From an uncultured Anaerococcus sp. (GTDB lineage: Bacteria > Bacillota > Clostridia > Tissierellales > Peptoniphilaceae), in NCBI GenBank assembly GCA_943914475.1, contig CALUCE010000009.1, positions 17,924 through 81,923 of the forward strand: a stretch of DNA of 64,000 nt, given 5' to 3'. The position numbers and the translations under genes were made by a program. The notes beneath the pieces were generated by a model, which was given only the letters and a program-made list of their open reading frames with translations, was not told the DNA's origin and made no database searches. This document shows positions 8,341 through 16,536 of the stretch, piece by piece. The stretch's first letter is position 1, and each line of letters starts with the position of its first letter.

Positions 8341-9732
8341 ATGTTTGAATTTAATATAGATGAACACAAGTATAAAAACATACATTTTATCGGAATCGGC
8401 GGTATTTCTATGAGCGGTATTGCTCACTTACTCTTAGATGAGGGCTACAATATTAGTGGTTCTGACAGGAAGCCTACACCAATTATAGAAACCCTAGTTA
8501 AGTATGGAGCCAAAGTTTCTTATGGTCAAAGCAAGGATAATATAAAAAATCCAGACCTAGTAGTTTATACAGATGCTATAGCAGAAGATAATGAAGAGCT
8601 AATAGCAGCAAAAAAACTAGATATTCCTGTTGTTACAAGAGGAGTTTTCCTAGGAAAGCTAATGCAAAATTATAAAAACTCCATAGCTATTTCAGGTTCT
8701 CACGGAAAATCTACTACAACAAGTATGATTTCCAAAATTTTGATCAACTCTACAGAAGACCCTACTATATTACTAGGTGGTGAGCTTGATGAAATTCAAG
8801 GTAATGTCCATGTTGGAAGTAGAGACTACTTGGTAACAGAGGCCTGTGAATATAAGGGAAACATTAGACATTACTTCCCTTCCACAGTTATAGTTTTAAA
8901 CATAGACGAAGATCACTTAGACTATTATAAAAATTTAGAAAATATTATAGAAACTTTCAAAGAATACCTTAGAAATCAAGATAAAGATTCAAAAACTATC
9001 CTCAACCTAAATGAGGCTAACAATAAACTTATCCTAGATGCAGTCCAAGGTGAGCTTATTACCTACGGTCAAGAAAATGACTATGCTACTTACAAGGCAA
9101 CAAATATTGTCTTTGACGAGCTAGGTAGACCAAGCTTTGATCTAGTTATGAAGGATAAGTCTGTAGAGCACTTTGAACTTTCAATTATAGGTAGACATAA
9201 TATAAACAACGCCATGGCAGCTATCATAGCCTGCTATGAAAATGGTATAGGTATAGAAACAATCAGAAAAAATCTTAAAGAATATAAGGGCTTAAGAAGA
9301 AGAATGGAAGTAGTAGGTAAAGTTAATGAAACTGTTATTATGACTGACTACGGCCACCATCCTTCCGAAATACAAGTTACTCTAAACGCCCTAGCAGAAC
9401 ATAAAAAAGCAAGACTTATTTGCATATGGCAACCACATACCTACAGCAGAACAAAAGATTTATTTGACGACTTTTTGGAATGCTTCGATGATGCAGATGA
9501 AGTTATAGTTACAGATATCTATGCTGCAAGAGAACCATTTGATCCAACCATCCACTCAAAAGATGTGGTAGATGCTATGGTAAAAAAAGGACTAAATGCC
9601 AAATATCTAGGAACCTTTGAAGAAGCAAGAGACCATATTTATACTGATATAGAAGATGATGACATAGTTATAACCACAGGATGTGGAAACCCAGATGAAC
9701 TTGCAAGAATGATTGTAAATGATCAAAAATAA
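8341..9732 (+). CDS. murC: UDP-N-acetylmuramate--L-alanine ligase
   Basis: MurC adds the first amino acid of the peptidoglycan stem peptide. I chose the ATG at 8341 because AAGGAG lies 6 bases before it and the promoter lies between it and the earlier in-frame ATG at 8263; this gives 463 residues, the normal size. Visible motifs are the Rossmann-like GIGGISMSGIAHLL near residue 20, the ATP-binding loop SGSHGKSTTTSM (Ser where many homologues have Thr), NIDEDHLDYY in the central domain and DYGHHPSEI in the C-terminal domain. It stands alone on the plus strand between minus-strand operons and ends in a hairpin shared with purB. Confidence 0.96.
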   Translation: MFEFNIDEHKYKNIHFIGIGGISMSGIAHLLLDEGYNISGSDRKPTPIIETLVKYGAKVSYGQSKDNIKNPDLVVYTDAIAEDNEELIAAKKLDIPVVTRGVFLGKLMQNYKNSIAISGSHGKSTTTSMISKILINSTEDPTILLGGELDEIQGNVHVGSRDYLVTEACEYKGNIRHYFPSTVIVLNIDEDHLDYYKNLENIIETFKEYLRNQDKDSKTILNLNEANNKLILDAVQGELITYGQENDYATYKATNIVFDELGRPSFDLVMKDKSVEHFELSIIGRHNINNAMAAIIACYENGIGIETIRKNLKEYKGLRRRMEVVGKVNETVIMTDYGHHPSEIQVTLNALAEHKKARLICIWQPHTYSRTKDLFDDFLECFDDADEVIVTDIYAAREPFDPTIHSKDVVDAMVKKGLNAKYLGTFEEARDHIYTDIEDDDIVITTGCGNPDELARMIVNDQK

Positions 9733-9738
9733 GTACAA

Positions 9739-9772
9739 AAAATCACCAGTTCTTTCTTTTACTGGTGATTTT
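9739..9772. terminator. Bidirectional terminator between murC and purB
   Basis: AAAATCACCAGT (9739-9750) pairs perfectly with ACTGGTGATTTT (9761-9772) around a 10-base loop, with A- and T-rich flanks on both sides. It sits between the convergent murC and purB stop codons. Confidence 0.88.
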
Positions 9773-9777
9773 CTTGT

Positions 9778-11205
9778 CTAAACTTTTAAGTCTACACTGT
9801 ATTCTGTATTGTAGCCTTCTATTATTGGCTTTACTTCTTCTTCTATAAATTCTACAACTTGTTCTGGACATCTTCCTATATAAAGGGATCCATCTAGTAA
9901 TGAATCAAGTTCTTCTTTATTTAAGCCGAAGGCTTCGTCTTTTTCTAATAGTTCTAGAAGATTGTTATTTTTACCTTCTTCTTTTACTCTTTTTCCTGCT
10001 ATCATAGAGTATTCTCTAATTTTTTCGTGGAGTTCTTGCCTATCTCCACCCTTTTTTACAGCTTCCATCAAGATATTTTCTGTTGCCATAAATGGAAGTT
10101 CTTCATTTACATGGGCTTTGATTTGATTTTCATAAACTACAAGACCATCTGCAACATTTATGGCTATATCAAGGATAGCATCTACTGCCATAAAGGCTTC
10201 TGGAACACTTATTCTCTTATTAGCTGAATCATCTAGGGTTCTTTCTAACCATTGGGTTGCTTGAACCAATTGTGGATTCATAGATAGGCTCATTACATAT
10301 TTTGCTAGAGAAGAAATTCTTTCACTTCTCATAGGGTTTCTCTTATAAGCCATGGCTGATGATCCAACTTGTGTTTTTTCAAATGGTTCTTCTATCTCTT
10401 TTCTATTTTGTAGTAGTCTGATATCGTTGGTCATTTTATGGGCAGATTGGGCTATACCTGCCAAAGCTTGAAGCACTTGATAGTCTATCTTTCTTGTGTA
10501 GGTTTGTCCACTCACAGGGATAGCTTCATTAAAGCCTAAACTCTTAACTATTTTTTTGTTAAGCTCTTTTACTTTTTCATGGTCTCCATCAAAAAGATCT
10601 AGGAAAGAAGCCTGAGTTCCTGTGGTTCCCTTTACTCCCCTAAGTTTTAGGTTTTCTTTTCTGTATTTTATCTCAACTAAATCAAGTAGTAGATCTTGTA
10701 TCCATAAAGACGCCCTCTTTCCAACTGTTACAAGTTGTGCAGGTTGGTAATGTGTATAGCCTAGGGTTGGTAAATCCTTATACTTTAGGGCAAATTTAGA
10801 AAGATGAGAAATTAATATAGCTAGCTTATTTTCTACAATCTCTAAAGCTTTTTTCATAAGTATAATATCGGTATTATCTGTTACATAGCATGAAGTAGCA
10901 CCCAAATGAATTATAGGACCTGCTTGTGGAGCAACTTCTGCATAAGTTCTTATATGGGCCATAACATCGTGTCTTAGCTCTTTTTCGTATTTTGCAGCCA
11001 AATCAAAATCTATATTGGAAATATTATCTTCCATCTCTTTGATTTGCTCATCTTTTATATCAAGGCCTAGGTCTTTTTCAGCCTTGGCAAGCTCTATCCA
11101 AAGTCTTCTAAAGGTTTCAAACTTCACTTGTTCACTGAAAATATTGCTCATTTCATAGGATGCATACCTAGTATTTAAAGGGTTTTTATAAATATTTCTA
11201 TCCAT
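9778..11205 (-). CDS. purB: Adenylosuccinate lyase
   Basis: PurB splits fumarate from SAICAR and from adenylosuccinate, two steps of purine synthesis. The 475-residue protein has the fumarase/aspartase superfamily signature GSSAMAYKRNPMRSE around residue 285, the TxxxHYQPAQ block and the HLGATSCYVTDN region. I use the ATG at 11203-11205 (MDRNIY); an alternative TTG five codons upstream has no better ribosome binding site. It lies downstream of purC on the same strand, separated by a hairpin that probably reduces read-through. PurC makes the substrate of the first PurB reaction, so the order is functional. Confidence 0.96.
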   Translation of the reverse strand: MDRNIYKNPLNTRYASYEMSNIFSEQVKFETFRRLWIELAKAEKDLGLDIKDEQIKEMEDNISNIDFDLAAKYEKELRHDVMAHIRTYAEVAPQAGPIIHLGATSCYVTDNTDIILMKKALEIVENKLAILISHLSKFALKYKDLPTLGYTHYQPAQLVTVGKRASLWIQDLLLDLVEIKYRKENLKLRGVKGTTGTQASFLDLFDGDHEKVKELNKKIVKSLGFNEAIPVSGQTYTRKIDYQVLQALAGIAQSAHKMTNDIRLLQNRKEIEEPFEKTQVGSSAMAYKRNPMRSERISSLAKYVMSLSMNPQLVQATQWLERTLDDSANKRISVPEAFMAVDAILDIAINVADGLVVYENQIKAHVNEELPFMATENILMEAVKKGGDRQELHEKIREYSMIAGKRVKEEGKNNNLLELLEKDEAFGLNKEELDSLLDGSLYIGRCPEQVVEFIEEEVKPIIEGYNTEYSVDLKV

Positions 11206-11239
11206 TTTACTCTCTTTCAATATCTTATAAATATAAAGA

Positions 11240-11275
11240 GGCTGTTAGCCAATAAAAATTATTATTGCAACAGCC
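11240..11275 (-). terminator. Hairpin between purC and purB
   Basis: On the minus strand GGCTGTT pairs with AACAGCC and an inner CAATAA pairs with TTATTG, followed by a moderately T-rich run (TCTTTATATTTAT). It begins 11 bases after the purC stop. It could be a partial terminator that sets lower purB expression. Confidence 0.6.
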
Positions 11276-11286
11276 ACCTTGTATTA

Positions 11287-11985
11287 TTATCCTCTCATCC
11301 TCTTTAGAACTTCCTTGTATCCTTCTGTAAGGTCACCAAGGTCTCTTCTAAAGATATCCTTATCTAGCTTTTTGTTGGTGTCTTTATCCCAAAGTCTGCA
11401 AGTATCAGGACTGATTTCGTCTGCTAGTATAATTTCACCATCACTTGTTTTACCAAATTCTATTTTGAAGTCTACTAGTTTTAAGTTTATCTTCATAAAG
11501 AAGTCTTTTAGTAATTCGTTTATTTTTAATGTTTCCTTTTTTAGATAATCATATTCATCTTTTGTAATCAAACCTAGTGCTATAGCATGGTCTTCACACA
11601 TTAATGGGTCTCCAAGATCATCATTTTTGTATGATAATTCAAATGTTGGATGATCGAAGAATGTACCTTCTTCAACACCGTATCTTTTAGCAAAAGATCC
11701 AGCTGTAGCATTTCTTACTATTACTTCTAATGGTAAGATTTCTACTTTTTTAACTCTCATATCTGTAGAATTTAGAGTTTCGATATAGTGAGTCTTGATG
11801 CCATTTTTCTCTAACATTTCAAAAATTAGAGTTGTGATAGCAAGGTTTAATTCACCTTTTCCTTCGATAACTGCTCTTTTTTCTCCGTTACCAGCTGTTG
11901 CATCATCCTTATATCTAATGATATATTCTTCTGCATTATCAGTTGCATAAACTTCTTTGGCTTTTCCTTCGTATAATTTTTCCAT
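11287..11985 (-). CDS. purC: Phosphoribosylaminoimidazole-succinocarboxamide synthase (SAICAR synthetase)
   Basis: PurC joins aspartate to CAIR with ATP in purine synthesis. The start at 11985 is set by a GGAGG four bases upstream, giving 232 residues, the usual bacterial size; seven extra in-frame codons upstream (GTG start) run through this ribosome binding site. Family blocks are LYEGKAKEVY at the N-terminus, YKDDATAGNGEK, PLEVIVRNATAGSFAKRYG and LADEISPDTCRLWD. The gene is preceded by a ~200-base leader with a small ORF and a terminator-like hairpin ending about 20 bases before the ATG, which suggests attenuation control. Confidence 0.96.
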   Translation of the reverse strand: MEKLYEGKAKEVYATDNAEEYIIRYKDDATAGNGEKRAVIEGKGELNLAITTLIFEMLEKNGIKTHYIETLNSTDMRVKKVEILPLEVIVRNATAGSFAKRYGVEEGTFFDHPTFELSYKNDDLGDPLMCEDHAIALGLITKDEYDYLKKETLKINELLKDFFMKINLKLVDFKIEFGKTSDGEIILADEISPDTCRLWDKDTNKKLDKDIFRRDLGDLTEGYKEVLKRMRG

Positions 11986-12005
11986 ATTTCCTCCAAAAAA
12001 AATCA

Positions 12006-12035
12006 CAAAAAAAGGAAACTATAAAAATAGTTACC
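12006..12035 (-). terminator. Terminator-like hairpin in the purC leader (candidate attenuator)
   Basis: On the minus strand GG-T-AACTAT (12027-12035 side) pairs with ATAGTT-T-CC across a TTTT loop, with one T-T mismatch, followed at once by seven U residues. It ends about 20 bases before the purC ATG. It could end the transcript of the small ORF upstream, or act as a regulated attenuator of purC. Confidence 0.6.
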
Positions 12036-12038
12036 CAA

Positions 12039-12161
12039 TCAGACACTTATTTTATTGTAAAAAGCGTAGTTAAAGATAGTACTATCCATACTATTTAAGA
12101 AAAATATCATTGGAATTATTTTGCTTATTAATAATTCTACATGTTTTTTTAAATAATACAT
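12039..12161 (-). CDS. Candidate 40-residue small protein in the purC leader
   Basis: An ATG at 12159-12161 opens a 40-codon frame ending in TGA at 12039-12041. AAGGAG (12173-12178) lies 11 bases upstream, a rather long spacing. The peptide begins MYYLKKHVELLISKIIPMIF, a basic start followed by a short hydrophobic stretch that might be one membrane segment. A strong extended -10 (TGATATTAT, 12193-12201) lies just upstream, and a U-tailed hairpin follows the stop by four bases. It may be a leader peptide, a small membrane protein or a chance frame; I recognise no family. Confidence 0.3.
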   Translation of the reverse strand: MYYLKKHVELLISKIIPMIFFLNSMDSTIFNYAFYNKISV

Positions 12162-12192
12162 AGACTTGTCTGCTCCTTACTTTTACCCCTAT

Positions 12193-12201
12193 ATAATATC
12201 A
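12193..12201 (-). promoter_or_regulatory. Extended -10 promoter upstream of the purC leader
   Basis: On the minus strand TGATATTAT is an extended -10; a weak -35 TTTCCA lies 18 bases upstream. Transcription would start near 12186, giving a ~200-base purC leader. No purine, PRPP or ZTP riboswitch consensus was recognised in that leader. The rest of the 12007-12318 gene-free stretch holds the small ORF, the hairpin and the palindrome annotated separately. Confidence 0.55.
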
Positions 12202-12259
12202 CATTTTTTAATAATTTGGAAATCAAAAGTTATATTAAAATAAAAAGATATTAAACTTA

Positions 12260-12290
12260 GATATTCTTATATACTAGTATATAAGATATC
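12260..12290. repeat. Near-perfect 30-base palindrome downstream of mazF
   Basis: The 20-base core CTTATATACTAGTATATAAG (12266-12285) is a perfect palindrome; flanking GATAT and ATATC extend it with one unpaired T at 12265. On the minus strand it lies about 30 bases after the mazF stop and T-rich sequence follows within 20 bases. It may terminate the acpS-nnrD/alr/mazF transcript or be a protein-binding site before the purC promoter. Confidence 0.6.
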
Positions 12291-12318
12291 ATTGTCTAAT
12301 ACCTTTAAAGATTCTTTA

Positions 12319-12666
12319 TTATTTTGTTAATCCAACTGATATGGCAATAGCCTCATCAATTTTCATCATGACTGTTTTGTCAAAGCTTCCTATTTTATCT
12401 CTTAACCTCTTTTTATCAATAGTCCTTACTTGCTCCAATAAAGCCACACTGTTTTTAGGTAAGCCAAACTTATTACCAGATAGCTTAACATGTGTAGGAA
12501 GTTTTGCCTTATTGGTTTGACTTGTTACAGGCACTATTATAATTGTAGGTGAGTACTTATTTCCTATATCATTTTGGATAACAATAACAGGCCTAACACC
12601 ACCTTGTTCACTTCCAACAACAGGAGAAAGGTCTGCATAAAACAAGTCGCCCCTTTTAATTTTCAT
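12319..12666 (-). CDS. mazF: MazF/NdoA-family toxin endoribonuclease
   Basis: MazF-family toxins cut mRNA at short sequence motifs and are normally held by a MazE-type antitoxin. The 115-residue length and sequence match the Bacillus NdoA type: KRGDLFYADLSPVVGSEQGG at the N-terminus, RPVIVIQND, the VPVTSQ block and LLEQVRTIDKKRL. In Bacillus the order is alr, antitoxin gene, toxin gene. Here the ATG overlaps the end of alr by 11 bases and no antitoxin ORF lies between or directly after. AGGAG is 7 bases before the ATG. The antitoxin is therefore encoded elsewhere, replaced, or lost. Confidence 0.92.
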   Translation of the reverse strand: MKIKRGDLFYADLSPVVGSEQGGVRPVIVIQNDIGNKYSPTIIIVPVTSQTNKAKLPTHVKLSGNKFGLPKNSVALLEQVRTIDKKRLRDKIGSFDKTVMMKIDEAIAISVGLTK

Positions 12667-13777
12667 TAATTTCTCCTATATATTTAACTGTTTTTACAAT
12701 TTTACCTTCTTTCTTATATAGCCTAGGTACACGCATGTTTATATCTGTCATTAGCTCATATACTATTGTGTCTATAGATGAAGCCTCATTATAAATATCA
12801 GGATAAATCTTTACCCTATCTCCAATTTTTACATCAATATCTGTAACATCAACCATCATTTGATCCATGCATACCCTACCTAATACCTGGGCAAGCTTTC
12901 CATTTATTTCTACTTTTCCCTTATTAGAAAAACTTCTAGGATAACCATCGGCATAGCCTATAGCTACAGTTGCTACTTTCATATTGCTTTTTACCCTATA
13001 AGTTCTCCCGTAGCTTATATACTGACCTTTTTTTACTTCTTTTACAAATGAAACAGTAGAGATTAGCTCAAAAGCCTGGTCAAGTTCTATATCTCTTTCA
13101 TCCCTTAAATAGTCAGAAGGATATATACCGTAAAGGCTTATGCCTCCTCTTACCATATCCTTGGTTATTTTATGCTTAATAGCACCAGCATCATTTGCTA
13201 TATGAGTAAATTTGTAGTTGAAAATGTCCCTTGTTTGATTAATAATATATGTAAATTTTTCCATTTGGAGATTGGTATAGGACGAATCTTCTTCATCAGC
13301 CGTAGAAAAATGAGAAAAAGCAGAAACAACATCTAACTTCTTAAGATCTTTTATTTGTTTAATCTTATCAATCTCATAGTCTCTAAAACCTATCCTACCA
13401 TGTCCAGTATCCAAGGCTATGTGTACCTTTAAATCATTCTCTAAAGAATCGTTGATAAGTTTTGCGTAGTCAAGATCATATACAGGAACTTCTATATCAA
13501 GCTTACAGCACTTGATAGAGTCTTCCAAGGATACATAACCTAAAATAAGTATAGGTTTTTTTATCCCATTTTTCCTAAGCTCATAGGCCTCATCAAATCT
13601 TGCAACAGCAAAATAATCAACTTCATCCTCTATTTCCTTGCATATAGTCACTGCACCTAGGCCATAGGCATTTGCTTTTACAACTCCTGCAAACATAGAG
13701 TCCTTATCCAAATTTCTTAACTTATGTAAATTAGATTTTATTTTATCTATATCTACTAATAGAAAGGTATCAACCAT
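12656..13777 (-). CDS. alr: Alanine racemase
   Basis: Alr converts L- to D-alanine for peptidoglycan with pyridoxal phosphate. I chose the ATG at 13777, with AGGAG 5 bases upstream, giving 373 residues; an upstream in-frame start lies within acpS-nnrD and has no ribosome binding site. The PLP lysine is Lys34 in VVKANAYGLG; the second catalytic base is the Tyr of the ISYGRTY segment; GYADGYPR and LGRVCMDQMMVD are the other typical blocks. It overlaps the upstream fusion gene by 8 bases and mazF by 11, so all three should be translated from one message. Confidence 0.96.
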   Translation of the reverse strand: MVDTFLLVDIDKIKSNLHKLRNLDKDSMFAGVVKANAYGLGAVTICKEIEDEVDYFAVARFDEAYELRKNGIKKPILILGYVSLEDSIKCCKLDIEVPVYDLDYAKLINDSLENDLKVHIALDTGHGRIGFRDYEIDKIKQIKDLKKLDVVSAFSHFSTADEEDSSYTNLQMEKFTYIINQTRDIFNYKFTHIANDAGAIKHKITKDMVRGGISLYGIYPSDYLRDERDIELDQAFELISTVSFVKEVKKGQYISYGRTYRVKSNMKVATVAIGYADGYPRSFSNKGKVEINGKLAQVLGRVCMDQMMVDVTDIDVKIGDRVKIYPDIYNEASSIDTIVYELMTDINMRVPRLYKKEGKIVKTVKYIGEINEN

Positions 13778-14966
13778 GGTTACTCCTAAAGATTTTAAAA
13801 ACTTCATGAATGTTATCAATTATGTCTGAGGCTATTAAAGATTCTTCACTAAGCTTAAAACTTGCAATATCGCCAGCAAGTCCATGGATATAAACACCAA
13901 GTTTTGCAGCCTCAAAAGGATCAAGCCTATACAGAAGTGATGAGATTATACCAGAAAGAACATCCCCACTTCCTGCAGTTGCCATACCAGGGTTGCCAGT
14001 TTTATTTATGTAAGTACGAACCCCGTCAGTTACTATAGTCTTATTTCCTTTTAAGACTAATACTTGCTTATGTTTTTTTGCAAAGTTAATGGCAACTTCA
14101 CTTCTATTATTTTGTATTTGATCTATAGAAAGCTTGGTTAGCCTTGAAAATTCCATGGGATGAGGTGTTAAGACCATATCTTTCTTTATATCTAAGATTG
14201 ATATATCCTTGGTTAGAGCATTTAGCCCATCTGCATCTATCAAGACAGGTCCTTTAAAATCTAATAATACCTTTTTTATCAAAAGATTTAAAGATTGATT
14301 CTGCCCCATACCTGGACCTATGCATAGGACGTTTATCTTATCCAAAGCCTTTTTTATTTCTTTTAGATTTTTTTCAGAGTAAAAAAAGTTGTCACAAGAA
14401 ATTTCTCTTATGATATTTTCAACTGATTTGATTTGAAGGATATTAGATATAGATTTGGGACAAATTATGTAAGATAGACCTGCTCCACTTCTTAAAGATG
14501 CCATAGAAGACATATAAATAGATCCAGCCATCCCCTTACTTCCACCCCAAAAAGCTATCCTTCCATAGTCGCCCTTGTTAGTTTCCTTAGCTCGTTTTTT
14601 TAAGTTTATATCAAAATAAGAATCTATAAAAAAATACTCATCATTTTTACAAACACTAAGAGCATAGTTTCCATCATGGGCTATAGAAAGACTTTTTTTA
14701 AAAATATTTCCGTCAATCTTAAAATAAGGCTTGCCGCTTTTGTTATGTAATATTTCTATTCTTTTTCTAAGAATATAAGTTAATTTTAGGTCCATAGCCT
14801 TTACTATGGCTTCTTTGGCAGCAAAAATTCCTGCAAGAGTCTGTAGGGTATTAGACTTATTTTTTGCATAGGAAAGCTCATTTTCAGTAAATATATTTTT
14901 AAGAAATAAATCCTTAGATATTTTTTTTTCGAAATCTCTTAGGTCTACTATATCTATACCTAGCAT
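13770..14966 (-). CDS. Fusion of holo-ACP synthase (AcpS) and ADP-dependent NAD(P)H-hydrate dehydratase (NnrD)
   Basis: Residues 1 to ~115 look like AcpS, which transfers phosphopantetheine from CoA to acyl carrier protein: GIDIVD with Asp8, and FAAKEAIVKA with Glu52, are the metal-binding positions. Residues ~128-398 look like NnrD, which repairs hydrated NAD(P)H: GRIAFWGGSKGMAGS, VLCIGPGMG, LIDADGLNAL, VLTPHPMEF and the nucleotide-binding GNPGMATAGSGDVLSG. In many Firmicutes acpS is followed by a separate gene fusing the NnrE epimerase to NnrD. Here NnrE is absent and AcpS takes its place at the N-terminus. The frame is continuous with no ribosome binding site between the parts. GAGG precedes the ATG. 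Confidence 0.9.
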   Translation of the reverse strand: MLGIDIVDLRDFEKKISKDLFLKNIFTENELSYAKNKSNTLQTLAGIFAAKEAIVKAMDLKLTYILRKRIEILHNKSGKPYFKIDGNIFKKSLSIAHDGNYALSVCKNDEYFFIDSYFDINLKKRAKETNKGDYGRIAFWGGSKGMAGSIYMSSMASLRSGAGLSYIICPKSISNILQIKSVENIIREISCDNFFYSEKNLKEIKKALDKINVLCIGPGMGQNQSLNLLIKKVLLDFKGPVLIDADGLNALTKDISILDIKKDMVLTPHPMEFSRLTKLSIDQIQNNRSEVAINFAKKHKQVLVLKGNKTIVTDGVRTYINKTGNPGMATAGSGDVLSGIISSLLYRLDPFEAAKLGVYIHGLAGDIASFKLSEESLIASDIIDNIHEVFKIFRSNHG

Positions 14967-15031
14967 TTTTAGCCTCGTATTCCAGTAAATTTATAAAATA
15001 TTTACTGATTTTATGTATAACATTCTTCTTT

Positions 15032-15040
15032 ATTATATCA
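15032..15040 (-). promoter_or_regulatory. Extended -10 promoter of the acpS-nnrD/alr/mazF operon
   Basis: On the minus strand TGATATAAT is an extended -10 with perfect TATAAT at 15032-15037, about 65 bases before the ATG. The -35 region is weak (TACAAA at 17 bases). Confidence 0.6.
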
Positions 15041-15089
15041 CAAATGCCAATACTTTGTACTGATAAAGTATGTATATAATTTATCATAA

Positions 15090-15113
15090 AAAGAGCGCCA
15101 TTTAGCGCTCTTT
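15090..15113 (-). terminator. Terminator of the gatCAB operon
   Basis: AAAGAGCGC pairs perfectly with GCGCTCTTT around a six-base loop. On the minus strand it starts 11 bases after the gatB stop and ends in a U run (TTTTTATG). Confidence 0.9.
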
Positions 15114-15123
15114 AATCTTTAAA

Positions 15124-16536
15124 CTATATTCTTTCTTTTAGTAGCTTGTTGATTTCTTGAGGATTTCCCTTACCCTTGGTTAGTTTCATACATTGACCTA
15201 CCAAGTATCCAAAGGCTCTATCTTTTCCGTTTTTGATATCTTCTATAGATTGAGGGTTTTCGTTCAATACTTTTTCTACAACTTCTTCTAAGAATTTTGA
15301 GTCATTAATTTGAAGTAGGTTTCTATCTTTGGCCAGTGTTTCTGGATCTTTATCGGACTCAAAGATTTCTCTTAATAGTTTTTTGGCAACATTATTGTTT
15401 ATTTTATTTTCATCAGCAAGTTTTATTAGCTTAGCAAAGTTTTCAACTGATAGATTCATTTGTGATGGTCTTATATCACTCTCGTTAAGTCTTCTTGATA
15501 GTTCAGACAAAATCCAGTTAGCAGTAACTTCAGGATTTTTAACCAAGTCATTTGTCTTCTCAAACAGACTTGCCATTTCTCTATCATTAGCCAAAAGATT
15601 GGCATCATATTCTGAAAGTTTGTATTCTTTCATATATCTAGCTTCTTTTTCTTTTGGTAGCTCTGGCAAATCTTCCTTAACCTTATCTATATAAGACCTA
15701 TCTAGGTGGATTCTAGGTATATCTCCTTCTACAGAAAATCTATAGTCATTACCAGATTCTTTTTGTCTCATTGACTTAGTTTCAGAGCTTGCATCGTCCC
15801 ATCTTCTTGTTTCATGAACACCAGTTTCCTTATTTTCAAGCATTTGTGTATGTCTTTTTTGCTCAAAAACTATTGCATCCTCTATAGCTTTTATAGAGTT
15901 TAGGTTTTTAATCTCTGAGATGTTTGTTTTAAGTCCACTTTCTTCATCAACCATATTGATGTTAACATCGCAACGCATGGATCCTTGGGCCATGATACAG
16001 TCTGATACATCTAAAAATCTAAGAGTTGAAGCCAAGGTTTCTACAAATTCTTTTGTTTCTGCTGGTGTAGCCATATCAGGTTCAGATACTATCTCTATTA
16101 AAGGTACACTTGACCTATTATAATCCATCAAGGTAGCTCCATTTTCATCGTGGTTAGACTTAGCTGTATCTTCTTCCATATGGATAGAGTTAAGTCTTAC
16201 CTTCTTACCTGATTCAAGTTCTATATAACCACCCACAGCATAAGGTTCATCTTGTTGGGTAATTTGATATCCCTTTACTAGGTCTGGATAGAAATATTTT
16301 TTCCTATCCATCTTCATATCTTCCCTAATATCACAATGGAAGGCATGGGCAGCCTTTACTGCATATTCTACAGCTTCTTTATTTATTACTGGCAAGGCAC
16401 CAGGATGACCTAGACATACTGGACAAGTATTAGTATTTGGTATAGCTCCGAACTCATTTTTACATGAGCAAAACATTTTTGTTTGAGTAGATAGGGCTAC
16501 GTGTATTTCTAAACCTATTATTGTTCTAGTTTTCAT
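15124..16536 (-). CDS. gatB: Asp-tRNA(Asn)/Glu-tRNA(Gln) amidotransferase subunit B
   Basis: GatB binds mischarged Glu-tRNA(Gln) or Asp-tRNA(Asn) and phosphorylates the carboxylate before amidation; it works with GatA and GatC in the cytoplasm. The 470-residue length is normal. Visible blocks are GLEIHVALSTQTKMFCSC at the N-terminus (Cys pair at residues 23/25 with CPVC at 38-41, a zinc-site arrangement), KKYFYPDLVKGYQITQ, and the C-terminal YqeY-like domain ending GYLVGQCMKLTKGKGNP. It overlaps gatA by 11 bases and is the last gene of pcrA-ligA-gatC-gatA-gatB. Confidence 0.97.
   Translation of the reverse strand: MKTRTIIGLEIHVALSTQTKMFCSCKNEFGAIPNTNTCPVCLGHPGALPVINKEAVEYAVKAAHAFHCDIREDMKMDRKKYFYPDLVKGYQITQQDEPYAVGGYIELESGKKVRLNSIHMEEDTAKSNHDENGATLMDYNRSSVPLIEIVSEPDMATPAETKEFVETLASTLRFLDVSDCIMAQGSMRCDVNINMVDEESGLKTNISEIKNLNSIKAIEDAIVFEQKRHTQMLENKETGVHETRRWDDASSETKSMRQKESGNDYRFSVEGDIPRIHLDRSYIDKVKEDLPELPKEKEARYMKEYKLSEYDANLLANDREMASLFEKTNDLVKNPEVTANWILSELSRRLNESDIRPSQMNLSVENFAKLIKLADENKINNNVAKKLLREIFESDKDPETLAKDRNLLQINDSKFLEEVVEKVLNENPQSIEDIKNGKDRAFGYLVGQCMKLTKGKGNPQEINKLLKERI

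Noticed and set aside
11986..12186. Known purine, PRPP/ppGpp or ZTP riboswitch before purC
   Set aside because: None of their conserved blocks could be found in the leader; only a U-tailed hairpin and a small ORF are seen.
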